Part shown: piece by piece, positions 28,028-36,003 of the stretch
Numbering within the stretch: the first letter of the stretch is position 1
How the letters are laid out: each line of letters opens with the position of its first letter
Assembly: GCA_002021875.1 (NCBI GenBank)
Contig: CP018627.1
Span: 11,408,001 to 11,472,000 of the forward strand
From: Streptomyces hygroscopicus
Lineage (GTDB): Bacteria; Actinomycetota; Actinomycetes; Streptomycetales; Streptomycetaceae
Direction of reading: 5' to 3'
DNA: 64,000 nt
Notes under the pieces: generated by a model
The model's input: only the letters and a program-made list of their open reading frames with translations
Databases searched by the model: none
Told to the model about the DNA's origin: nothing
Position numbers and translations under genes: made by a program

Positions 28028-30424
28028 ATGACACCCCTGCTCAGACGCAGACCAACTCTCCTTGCACTCCTGTTCCTTGTGGTCGGCGCCCTCATCTATG
28101 GGCCCGGGCCCCATGCCCAGGCCGCCCCGAACACATCCATCACGATCGACGGCAAGAAGCCCGGCCGCACCTTCGACGGAGTCGGGGCGATCAGCGGTGG
28201 CGGCGGCAACACCCGGCTGCTCATCGACTATCCGGAGCCGCAGCGCGGCCAGCTGCTCGACTACCTGTTCAAGCCCGGCTACGGGGCCGCCCTGCAAGTC
28301 CTGAAACTGGAGATCGGCGGCGACACCAACTCCACCGACGGCGCCGAGCCCAGCCACGAGCACACCCGTGGGCAGGTGGACTGCGGGGAGGGCTACGAGT
28401 GGTGGCTCGCCGAGCAGGCCAAGAAGCGCAACCCCGACATCAAGCTGGCCGGCCTCGCCTGGGGCGCCCCGGGATGGATCGGCAACGGCAACTTCTGGTC
28501 CCAGGACACGATCGACTACTACATGTCCTGGTTCGGCTGCGCGAAGAAGCACCATCTGGACATCGACTACATCGGCGGCTGGAACGAGCGCGGATACAAC
28601 GTCGACTGGTTCAAGAAGCTCAAGTCCACGCTCACGGTGAAGGGTTACGACACGAAGGTCGTCGCCGCCGAGAGCGGCTGGGACGTGGCGGACGCGCTCA
28701 AGAACGACCCCGAGTTCAACGACGCGGTCGACGTCGTCGGTGTCCACTACCCCTGCGGCTACCAGACCGACTTCACCTCGTGCCCCAGCACCGACACCGC
28801 GCAGGACCTCGGCAAGCCGCTGTGGGCGAGCGAGAACGGATCTCTGGAAACCGACACCGGAGCCCCCGCGGTGGCCCGCGCCATCAACCGCGACTACATC
28901 GACGGCAAGATGACCGCCTACTTCAACTGGCCGGCCATCGCCGCGCTCTACCCGAACCTGTTCTTCTCGACCGACGGCATGTCGGTCGCGGCGCAGCCCT
29001 GGTCGGGCCACTACGGCATCGGCACGACGACCTGGATCACCGCGCACACCTCGCAGTTCACCAAGCCGGGCTGGCAGTACATCGACTCCGCGAGCGGCTA
29101 TCTCGGTGGTGACCGGGCCAACGGCAGCCATGTCTCGTTGAAATCGACGAACGACAGGGACTACTCGACGGTCATCGAGACCGTGGACGCCAAGGAAGAC
29201 CAGACTGTGAACGTCGCCGTGGGCGGCGGCCTGTCGACCGGCACGGTGCACGTCTGGTCCACCGACGTGAAGTCGGACAGCACCGCGGACGACTTCGTGC
29301 GCGGCGACGACATCACACCGACGCACGGCACATACCGCCTGACCCTGAAGCCGGGACACCTCTACACGCTCACCACCACCACCGGCCAGGGCAAGGGCAC
29401 CGCGAAGCCCCCGGCGGGCGCCGCGATGAAGCTGCCCTACTCCGACACCTTCGACAAACCCGGCGCGTCCACGAACGCCAGGTACTTCTCCGACATGAAC
29501 GGGGCCTTCAAGACCGTGGACTGTGGCGGCGGCCGCGCCGGCACCTGCCTGCGCCAGATGGCCCCGACTCGCCCGATCCGCTGGACCGACGAGCCCTACT
29601 ACGCGCCGTACTCGTTCATGGGCGACGGTTCGTGGACCAACTACACGGTCTCCGCCGACGTGCTGCTGGAACAGTCCGGCAGCGCCGAGCTCCTCGGCCG
29701 AGTCGGTATACAGGGCCGCAACAACAACGGCCTGGACGCCTACCACTTGAGGGTCGGTGACGACGGGTCCTGGTCGATCGACAAGAGCGACAGGACATGG
29801 AAGTACACGACCCTGGCCAAGGGGAAGACCGATGCCCTGGGCCTGAACACCTGGCACAAACTGTCGCTCATGATGCGGGGCACGAAGCTGACGGCGTCCC
29901 TCGACGGCAAGACTCTCGGCAGCGTGGACGACTCCACGTTCACCCGCGGCCAAGCGGGCCTCGGGGTGACCGGCTACCAGACCGACCAGTTCGACAACTT
30001 CAAGCTCACCGCGGGCACGGTGCCACGGCCTCGCACGGGTGAGGTCACGTCCGGCCTGGGCGGCAAGTGCCTCGACGACGCCCAGGGCACCACCGCGGAC
30101 GCAAGCCGCATCCAGATCTGGGACTGCAACGGCTCCGACGCGCAGAAGTGGTCGTCGGACGGCAGCACGCTGCGCCTCGGCGGCCGGGACGGCAAGTGCG
30201 TCGAGGCCGACGCCAAGAGCACGCGGAACGGCACCCCGGTCCAGCTCGGGAAGTGCGACGGCGGCGAGAACCAGCGCTGGGTGCCACGCTCCGACGGAAC
30301 CCTCTGGAACGCGGGCTCCGGACGCTGCCTCGACGTCCCGGGCGGCAACTCGGGCAACGGCGCGGTGCAGTTGGCCCTTTGGGACTGCAACGCCGGGGAG
30401 AATCAGCGGTGGACGCTGCCCTGA
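28028..30424 (+). CDS. Secreted GH59 galactocerebrosidase-like beta-galactosidase with ricin-B lectin domain
   Basis: A 798-aa secreted enzyme. After a signal peptide (~1-35) comes the GH59 opening FDGVGAISGGGGNTRLLIDY and KLEIGGDTNSTDGAEPSHEH. The acid/base Glu is in GGWNERG (E187) and the nucleophile Glu in WASENGS (E269), spaced as in the family. A beta-sandwich and a GH59-type lectin-like domain (~470-670) follow, and residues ~675-798 are a ricin-type (CBM13) lectin with QxW repeats (DAQKW, ENQRW, ENQRW). It would remove beta-galactose from galactosides or glycolipid-like substrates. It is preceded by its own 228-bp gap. Confidence 0.92.
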   Translation: MTPLLRRRPTLLALLFLVVGALIYGPGPHAQAAPNTSITIDGKKPGRTFDGVGAISGGGGNTRLLIDYPEPQRGQLLDYLFKPGYGAALQVLKLEIGGDTNSTDGAEPSHEHTRGQVDCGEGYEWWLAEQAKKRNPDIKLAGLAWGAPGWIGNGNFWSQDTIDYYMSWFGCAKKHHLDIDYIGGWNERGYNVDWFKKLKSTLTVKGYDTKVVAAESGWDVADALKNDPEFNDAVDVVGVHYPCGYQTDFTSCPSTDTAQDLGKPLWASENGSLETDTGAPAVARAINRDYIDGKMTAYFNWPAIAALYPNLFFSTDGMSVAAQPWSGHYGIGTTTWITAHTSQFTKPGWQYIDSASGYLGGDRANGSHVSLKSTNDRDYSTVIETVDAKEDQTVNVAVGGGLSTGTVHVWSTDVKSDSTADDFVRGDDITPTHGTYRLTLKPGHLYTLTTTTGQGKGTAKPPAGAAMKLPYSDTFDKPGASTNARYFSDMNGAFKTVDCGGGRAGTCLRQMAPTRPIRWTDEPYYAPYSFMGDGSWTNYTVSADVLLEQSGSAELLGRVGIQGRNNNGLDAYHLRVGDDGSWSIDKSDRTWKYTTLAKGKTDALGLNTWHKLSLMMRGTKLTASLDGKTLGSVDDSTFTRGQAGLGVTGYQTDQFDNFKLTAGTVPRPRTGEVTSGLGGKCLDDAQGTTADASRIQIWDCNGSDAQKWSSDGSTLRLGGRDGKCVEADAKSTRNGTPVQLGKCDGGENQRWVPRSDGTLWNAGSGRCLDVPGGNSGNGAVQLALWDCNAGENQRWTLP

Positions 30425-30508
30425 GGCATGTCTGGCAGGCCGGCATTCCGCGGCGGGATCTGCCCTCACCGTTCGGGAAGTGACAGACCGCCCCGTGTCT
30501 GTCATCGC

Positions 30509-30571
30509 AGGTGGGCGGCGGACGGCGCCTGGGAGAAGATCTTGGGTGCCGTGCAGGCCGCCGCCGAAGGG
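30509..30571 (+). pseudogene. IS5-like transposase scrap
   Basis: Twenty-one codons read RWAADGAWEKILGAVQAAAE, which fits the RWSADGTWxxIL tract of IS5-type transposases. Nothing else of the element remains nearby. Confidence 0.45.
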
Positions 30572-30622
30572 AGGCACGGACCGACTGGTCTTTGGTGAGC
30601 ACGGACTCCACCCGGTTCAGGC

Positions 30623-30663
30623 GCGGCCCGAGGACCCGTTCCAGCGACGGGTCCTCGGGCCGC
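30623..30663. terminator. Strong hairpin after GH59
   Basis: A perfect 17-bp stem (30623-30639 with 30647-30663) around a 7-nt loop, about 200 bp after the GH59 stop and upstream of the next promoter. Likely a transcription terminator. Confidence 0.65.
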
Positions 30664-30748
30664 GTATCCGGTTGGAGGTGCGAGTGGCTTCGGCCGCGAG
30701 GTCCTGGTCGAAGGCCATCAGAACAGTCAGTTTGCCTCGCAGCCCCGC

Positions 30749-30830
30749 GATGTATCGCATCTATATCTCGGCGCTGGTGCGATTAGTTGTGTTTAACTTC
30801 TTGACGTGGCTGCGACCAAACCACAGACTC
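30749..30830 (+). promoter_or_regulatory. Operator and promoter of the GH20 operon
   Basis: GATGTATCGCATCTAT (30749-30764) ends 36 nt before TTGACG (30801-30806); AGACTC (30825-30830) follows after 18 bp. The stretch GTGTTTAACTTC just before the -35 and the 36-nt spacing recur at 38.9 kb. The first half ATGTATC equals the half-site found at 55717. The leader to the GH20 start would be ~235 nt. Confidence 0.6.
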
Positions 30831-31074
30831 TTCTGAGTCCAAGGCGCTTGAAGGCGAGGCGTCAGGAGGAGAGCCCGTCAGTGAGTGCTGGTGCGACCGC
30901 CAAAAGTTTCTGGACTATGTGGGATCCCTTCAGGTGATTGAACTTGATCATCTGCCAATTCGTTTCGGAGCGGCAGCGAGGTGATGCCACCGCCCCGCGG
31001 CACTGCCGCTCAGAGGGATGAAGCGCAGCACGAACCTCCAAGAACGATCCCATCGAGAACGCTTGGAGCCCGCC

Positions 31075-33441
31075 ATGAGATGTCGTCTGAGACTGCTTGC
31101 GTGTCTGCTCTTCTTGCTGTCCTTCGTCGCTCCCGCCGCGCCGGCGACAGCCGAACCCGCCTCCGTCAATGTGAAGCCCGCGGTGGTACCTGCCCTTCAG
31201 AAGTGGCAGGGCGGTACGGGCTCCTTCGAGCTGCGCCGACACAGCCGAATCGTGTTCGCCGGAAAACATGGCGACGGACTCCGCGACCGGATTGCCACGC
31301 TCCCGAACGAGATCGAGCAGGTGACGGGGCGGAAGCCGGACATCGCGCCCGGGGCCCCGCAGCACGGCGACATCGTGCTGGCGGTCGATCCCACACTGAC
31401 CGAAGCCGAGGGCGGTGCCCGGTTCAAGGAGGAGGGGTACACCTTCACGGTCACCGACCGGAACGTGTGGATCACCGCACGGACCACGAGGGGCGTCTAC
31501 TACGGCACGCGCACACTGCTGCAGATTCTGCTGCTCGACGACGGCCGCGACTCCGTGCCCGTGGGCACCGCCGTGGACTGGCCGAACTACAAGGTGCGGG
31601 GCTTCATGCTGGATGTCGGACGGCGCTTCTTCACCGCTGACTTCATCCGGGACTACGTGCGGCTCATGGGCTGGTTCAAGCTCAACGAGCTGCAACTGCA
31701 CCTCAATGACAACGGGTTCAAGGGCGACAAGCCCTGGAGCGAGGTCCAGGCCGGCTTCCGGCTCAAGACCGACAACCCCGAACTGGCCGGGCTGGCCTCG
31801 AAGGACGGAGCCTACGACCGACGCGACTGGGACTCCTTCGAGGACACTGCGGCCGTCAACGGGGTCACGATCATCCCTGAGATCGATGCTCCCGCCCACT
31901 CGCTGGCGTTTACGCGGTTCCGGCCGTCGCTGGGGCTCAACAACGGTGACTCCGACCACCTGGACCTGTCGAAGCCGGAAACCACCGCGTTCATGAAGTC
32001 GGTGTTCGACGAGTTCGTTCCCTGGTTCCGCGGCCCGGATGTGCACTTCGGCGCCGACGAGTACACGGTGGACAAACCCCGCTACAAGATCTACTTCAAC
32101 GAGATGGCGGCCCACGTCCGCGCGCTCGGGAAGCGTCCACGGGCCTGGGGCAGCTTGTCCGTCATGGCCTCCGACGCCGACGGCTACGACCGCGACGTCA
32201 CCCTCAGCAGCTGGAACAACCAGTGGTACGGGCCGCGGGCCGCCAAGCGGGACGGATACTCCTTCATCAACACCAACGACGACCTGCTCTACATCGTCCC
32301 GTTCGCGGACTACTACCACGGCCGTGGGCTGGACGGTAAGTATCTCTACGACCAGTGGGAGCCCAACGTCTTCCCGGACGGTCAGAGCGTCGAACCTGGT
32401 GACCCTCAACTGCTCGGCGCCATGTCCGCCGTCTGGAACGACCTGACCGAAGCCACCTACGGCGAACTGGATGTGCACGGGCTGGTCGAGCCCACGTTCG
32501 GCGTGCTGGCCCAGAAGATGTGGAGCGGCGCCAAGTCCGGCGTACCGTACGACTCCTTTCTCGCGACCGTGCGCAGGCTGGGCGTGGGCACAGGACTGAC
32601 CAAGGTCGCCACGACACTGGCCACTGCGGCCGACGGAGAGGTGAGCCTGGGCAGACCGGCGACCGCATCCGCGGGTGCGGCGTGCGCGGCGTTCGACGGT
32701 GTGGGCACCACCAAGTGGGAGAGCGGACGAGGAGATGACGCCTGGCTCCGAGTGGACCTCGACCGTCCGGAGACGGTCAGCAAGGTCGAGTTGGACTGGG
32801 CGCCCGCGCACGGGCGCGACTACGAGATCCAGGTGTCAAGGAACGGCACGACCTGGACCACGGTCGCAGGTCGCACAGGCCGCGAATCCGCGGGTTCCGA
32901 CACGCTCACCTTCGATCCGGTCACGGCCCGGCACGTGCGGCTCATCGGGACCGAGGCGGGCCGGAAACAGGACGGATACGCGCTGTGGAGCATGCGCGTG
33001 TTCGACGCACCCGATCTGGCTCTGCATCAGCCGACCACGGCATCGACGTCCGAGGTGCCTGGCCTGGGACCGGAGAACGCCACCGATGGGGATGGAAAGA
33101 CCCGATGGGCCAGTGCCTACCGGGACGACGAGTGGATCCAGGTGGACCTCGGCCGCTCGCAGACCGTCCGGCGCGTCCTGCTCGACTGGGAGACGGCATC
33201 CGCAGCGGACTACGACATCCAGGTCTCCGACGACGCGGAGAACTGGAAGACGGTGGCCGCGGCCAGAAGCAAGCCGACGGGCGCGCGTGTGGATGAACTC
33301 ACCTTCGCGCCGGTGGCAGGCCGATACGTGCGCATGCAAGGGATCAAGCGCACGTCCTCCTTCGGCTACTCGCTCCGGCGATTCGAGGTCCGAGCCACGA
33401 GCCCGGAGGCCGACGTCACCCACGAGGGCCGGCAGCACTGA
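31075..33441 (+). CDS. Secreted GH20 beta-N-acetylhexosaminidase with two F5/8 type C domains
   Basis: A 788-aa secreted enzyme. The signal peptide ends APATAEP. A GH20b domain (to ~160) leads into the GH20 barrel from KVRGFMLDVGRRFFTADFIR. The catalytic Asp-Glu pair is in VHFGADEYTV (D328, E329), and EIDAPAHS is the usual substrate-binding strand. Two discoidin domains (~520-650 and ~660-780) end the protein and probably anchor it to glycans. It would free terminal GlcNAc or GalNAc. I prefer ATG 31075, with GGAG upstream, over 31018. The next gene follows after 83 bp and probably shares the transcript. Confidence 0.92.
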   Translation: MRCRLRLLACLLFLLSFVAPAAPATAEPASVNVKPAVVPALQKWQGGTGSFELRRHSRIVFAGKHGDGLRDRIATLPNEIEQVTGRKPDIAPGAPQHGDIVLAVDPTLTEAEGGARFKEEGYTFTVTDRNVWITARTTRGVYYGTRTLLQILLLDDGRDSVPVGTAVDWPNYKVRGFMLDVGRRFFTADFIRDYVRLMGWFKLNELQLHLNDNGFKGDKPWSEVQAGFRLKTDNPELAGLASKDGAYDRRDWDSFEDTAAVNGVTIIPEIDAPAHSLAFTRFRPSLGLNNGDSDHLDLSKPETTAFMKSVFDEFVPWFRGPDVHFGADEYTVDKPRYKIYFNEMAAHVRALGKRPRAWGSLSVMASDADGYDRDVTLSSWNNQWYGPRAAKRDGYSFINTNDDLLYIVPFADYYHGRGLDGKYLYDQWEPNVFPDGQSVEPGDPQLLGAMSAVWNDLTEATYGELDVHGLVEPTFGVLAQKMWSGAKSGVPYDSFLATVRRLGVGTGLTKVATTLATAADGEVSLGRPATASAGAACAAFDGVGTTKWESGRGDDAWLRVDLDRPETVSKVELDWAPAHGRDYEIQVSRNGTTWTTVAGRTGRESAGSDTLTFDPVTARHVRLIGTEAGRKQDGYALWSMRVFDAPDLALHQPTTASTSEVPGLGPENATDGDGKTRWASAYRDDEWIQVDLGRSQTVRRVLLDWETASAADYDIQVSDDAENWKTVAAARSKPTGARVDELTFAPVAGRYVRMQGIKRTSSFGYSLRRFEVRATSPEADVTHEGRQH

Positions 33442-33524
33442 CCGCCTGGGTTCACCCATGCCGTCGCGGACACCGGCGGAATCAGTACCAGCACCACCTT
33501 CGAACAGACCGACATGGAGGACTC

Positions 33525-35894
33525 ATGGACAGGCGGAATTTCCTGATCGCCAGCGGTTTGAGTTCGCTGGCGACGATCACGGTTCCGGCGATGGCCGAGC
33601 CGGCGTCCGCGGCACAGGAGCCCAGGTCACTGCGGATCAAGGCGGGATTCCTGGCGATCGGCCTCGACCAGGCGGGTCAGGTAGCCAGTCTGGTGGACCT
33701 GCGCGACGGAACCGACTACGCGGCGGCGGATAGAAAGACGCCCCTGGTGTCTGTCGTGCTGGAGGACGGGAAGCAGGAAGTCCCAACCCAGGTGCGGGTT
33801 TCGCGACGAGACCCGCGGGTGTTGGTGTTCAGCAGCGACAAGGTGAGCGTCGAGGTCAAGGTCGTCACGCGTGCGACGTACTCGACGCTCGAGGTCACCG
33901 GTCTGGACGCCGCGTCGGGTGTGGATGTGCAGACGTTGCTGTGGGGGCCGCTGGCGGCACGCGTCAACCAAACGGTGGGTGAGGGTGTCGGCGTGGTCGG
34001 CGACGGCCGCTTCGTGTTCGGCATCCACCCGCTCAACGACAAGACCGTCGGTGCCTGGCCCAAGGAGTTCGGCTCGTTCGGGTTCGGCTCGGACGTCGAA
34101 TCCAAGCCGTACGGGCAGGGCGGGACACAGAACGACTGGAGTGCCGCGGCGAAGACGTCGTGGGGCAGCATCCTGCGTGCCTACACCTACGACTACAGCA
34201 AGGTCCGGATCAGGGACGGCCAGATCCCGACCGGCCCGCTCCCGGGATCCGAAAGGAAGATCATCGGGTCGAAGCTGGCGGTGTTCGGCAGCGCACCGGA
34301 TCTTGTGCTCACCGTGCTCAGCCAGGTCGCGCGGGGGGAGGGCCTGCCGTACCCGACCATCAACGGGCAGTGGCAGAAGGTGGCCGAGGCGACCCGGCAG
34401 CCGTTCCTGGTACTGCACGATCTGAGTTCCGCGAATCTGGCCTCCGCCGTCACGTTCGCCCAGCAGGCAGGCATCAGGAACGTCTACTCCGTCGAGGGCG
34501 CCGCCGGGCCCTGGAAGTCGACCGGCCACTACCAGTTCAACAGCAACTTCGGCGGTTCGGACGCCGCCGCGACCCGGATGGTGACGACCGCCGCCGCCGG
34601 CGGAGTGCGGATCGGCGTGCACACACTGTCCAACTTCATCGCCTCCAACGACCCCTACGTCATTCCGGCACCGGCCGACAAGCGGCTCACGACCGGCCGG
34701 ACGGTGAAGCTGACCCGCCCCCTGGCCGCGACGGACACGATCCTGTACGCCGATGGCGACTCGGGCGGCGGCGGTTACGTCCTTGGTCACCGGCTGCGGC
34801 TGGGCGACGAATTCGTCACGTTCTCCGGTGTGTCCCAGGCAGGCGCCGGCGAGTGGCAGTTCACCGACGTCAAGCGCGCGCAATGGGGATCCGCCGCGGC
34901 GTCCTACCCCAAGGGAACCAGCGCCACCCGGATCGCCGAGAACCAGTACGGCGGAGCACGAGGCGACCTGCCGATCATCGACGAGATCGCCACCCGGCTG
35001 GCCACGGCGTGCAACACCACCGGCATCAGGAACATCTCGTACGACGGACTGGAGGAGGTGGCCTGGAGCGGCTGGAGCGGGCAGGGTTACGCGCACCTGG
35101 TCAACGGCGTCTACCGTCGGCTGAAGTCCCGGGACGGCTTCATCGCCGAAGCCTCCAACCCGTCGTCCAATTCCTGGTGCGCCCAGTCGCGGGTCAGCTG
35201 GGGTGGCATCGGTTGGTCCGACTCCAACTACGACCAGGTGGCCAGGAACGTCAACTTCTACCGGGCCAACTACCTTCCCCTCATGGGAGGTTCACTGCCG
35301 ATCAACGGCGACACGAGCAAGCTCGACGTCGAGACGAATCTGGCACGGGGCGCGTCGCTGGGCGTGAACTTCGGCTGGTTCGAGACGAACATGAACAGCT
35401 TGTCCAATGGACCCAACACCACGGCGATCCTCGCCGCTATCAAGACCTGGAACTCTGCCATCGCGGCTGGAGCCTTCACGCCCGCTCAACAGAAGCTCAT
35501 GGCGGACCAGAACAAGCACTGGCACCTGAGTGAGGTGACCGCGGCCGAGCGGTGGTCGCTGCAGGAGATGGATGAGGACGGCAACCCGGTCGGCGCGGCG
35601 CAGGTGGTGGAGGCGCCTGAGCCCGGCTTCACCACGCCCGAGCCGCCCGATGGTCGCGTGGGTGAGTTGTACGCGTTCAAGGTCACCTCGAGCACACCTG
35701 GGACGATTCGGTACGAGGTCACATCTGGCAAGTTGCCGGCCGGGCTGAGCTTGAACAAGGACACCGGCGGTATCACCGGCGTCCCCGCCAGCGCAGGCGC
35801 GAAGAACTTCACCATCACCGCCCGCAACAGCGGCGGCGTCCCCGACGCAGCAGTGCGCTACCGGCTGAACGTCGCCACGCGTCGGACCCGTTGA
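33525..35894 (+). CDS. Unrecognised secreted ~800-aa protein, paralogue 2 (Tat signal)
   Basis: A 789-aa protein with a lipid-free Tat-type start MDRRNFLIASGLSS. It shares the whole layout of paralogue 1: beta-rich N-terminus (KAGFLAIGLDQAGQVASLVD; VQTLLWGPL), WSAAAKTSWGSILRAYTYDY, GLPYPTINGQWQK, GHYQFNSNFGGSDAA, GVHTLSNFIASNDPYV, the inserted module LRLGDEFVTFSG, and SYDGLEEVAWSG with D507 and E510. A putative-Ig domain closes the protein (KLPAGLSLNKDTGGITGVP). It follows the GH20 gene in the same operon, so both enzymes may act on one glycan. GGAGGA precedes the ATG. Confidence 0.75.
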   Translation: MDRRNFLIASGLSSLATITVPAMAEPASAAQEPRSLRIKAGFLAIGLDQAGQVASLVDLRDGTDYAAADRKTPLVSVVLEDGKQEVPTQVRVSRRDPRVLVFSSDKVSVEVKVVTRATYSTLEVTGLDAASGVDVQTLLWGPLAARVNQTVGEGVGVVGDGRFVFGIHPLNDKTVGAWPKEFGSFGFGSDVESKPYGQGGTQNDWSAAAKTSWGSILRAYTYDYSKVRIRDGQIPTGPLPGSERKIIGSKLAVFGSAPDLVLTVLSQVARGEGLPYPTINGQWQKVAEATRQPFLVLHDLSSANLASAVTFAQQAGIRNVYSVEGAAGPWKSTGHYQFNSNFGGSDAAATRMVTTAAAGGVRIGVHTLSNFIASNDPYVIPAPADKRLTTGRTVKLTRPLAATDTILYADGDSGGGGYVLGHRLRLGDEFVTFSGVSQAGAGEWQFTDVKRAQWGSAAASYPKGTSATRIAENQYGGARGDLPIIDEIATRLATACNTTGIRNISYDGLEEVAWSGWSGQGYAHLVNGVYRRLKSRDGFIAEASNPSSNSWCAQSRVSWGGIGWSDSNYDQVARNVNFYRANYLPLMGGSLPINGDTSKLDVETNLARGASLGVNFGWFETNMNSLSNGPNTTAILAAIKTWNSAIAAGAFTPAQQKLMADQNKHWHLSEVTAAERWSLQEMDEDGNPVGAAQVVEAPEPGFTTPEPPDGRVGELYAFKVTSSTPGTIRYEVTSGKLPAGLSLNKDTGGITGVPASAGAKNFTITARNSGGVPDAAVRYRLNVATRRTR

Positions 35895-35916
35895 TGGCCG
35901 AGCCGACCTGACCGCG

Positions 35917-35960
35917 TGCGAATGGCCGCCCTCTCCATCGTGAGAGGGCGGCCATTCGCA
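35917..35960. terminator. Bidirectional terminator between convergent paralogues
   Basis: A perfect 19-bp stem (35917-35935 with 35942-35960) around a 6-nt loop lies between the convergent stops at 35894 and 36004. It can end transcripts from both sides. Confidence 0.85.
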
Positions 35961-36003
35961 TGTCCGGGGGCTCACCTGCAGCGAAGCACCGTCAAGGTCT
36001 CGT

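Noticed and set aside
26684..30577. A ~1300-codon open frame on the minus strand across paralogue 1 and GH59
   Set aside because: Antisense to two well-supported genes and without any recognisable domain apart from the short transposase scrap in the gap.
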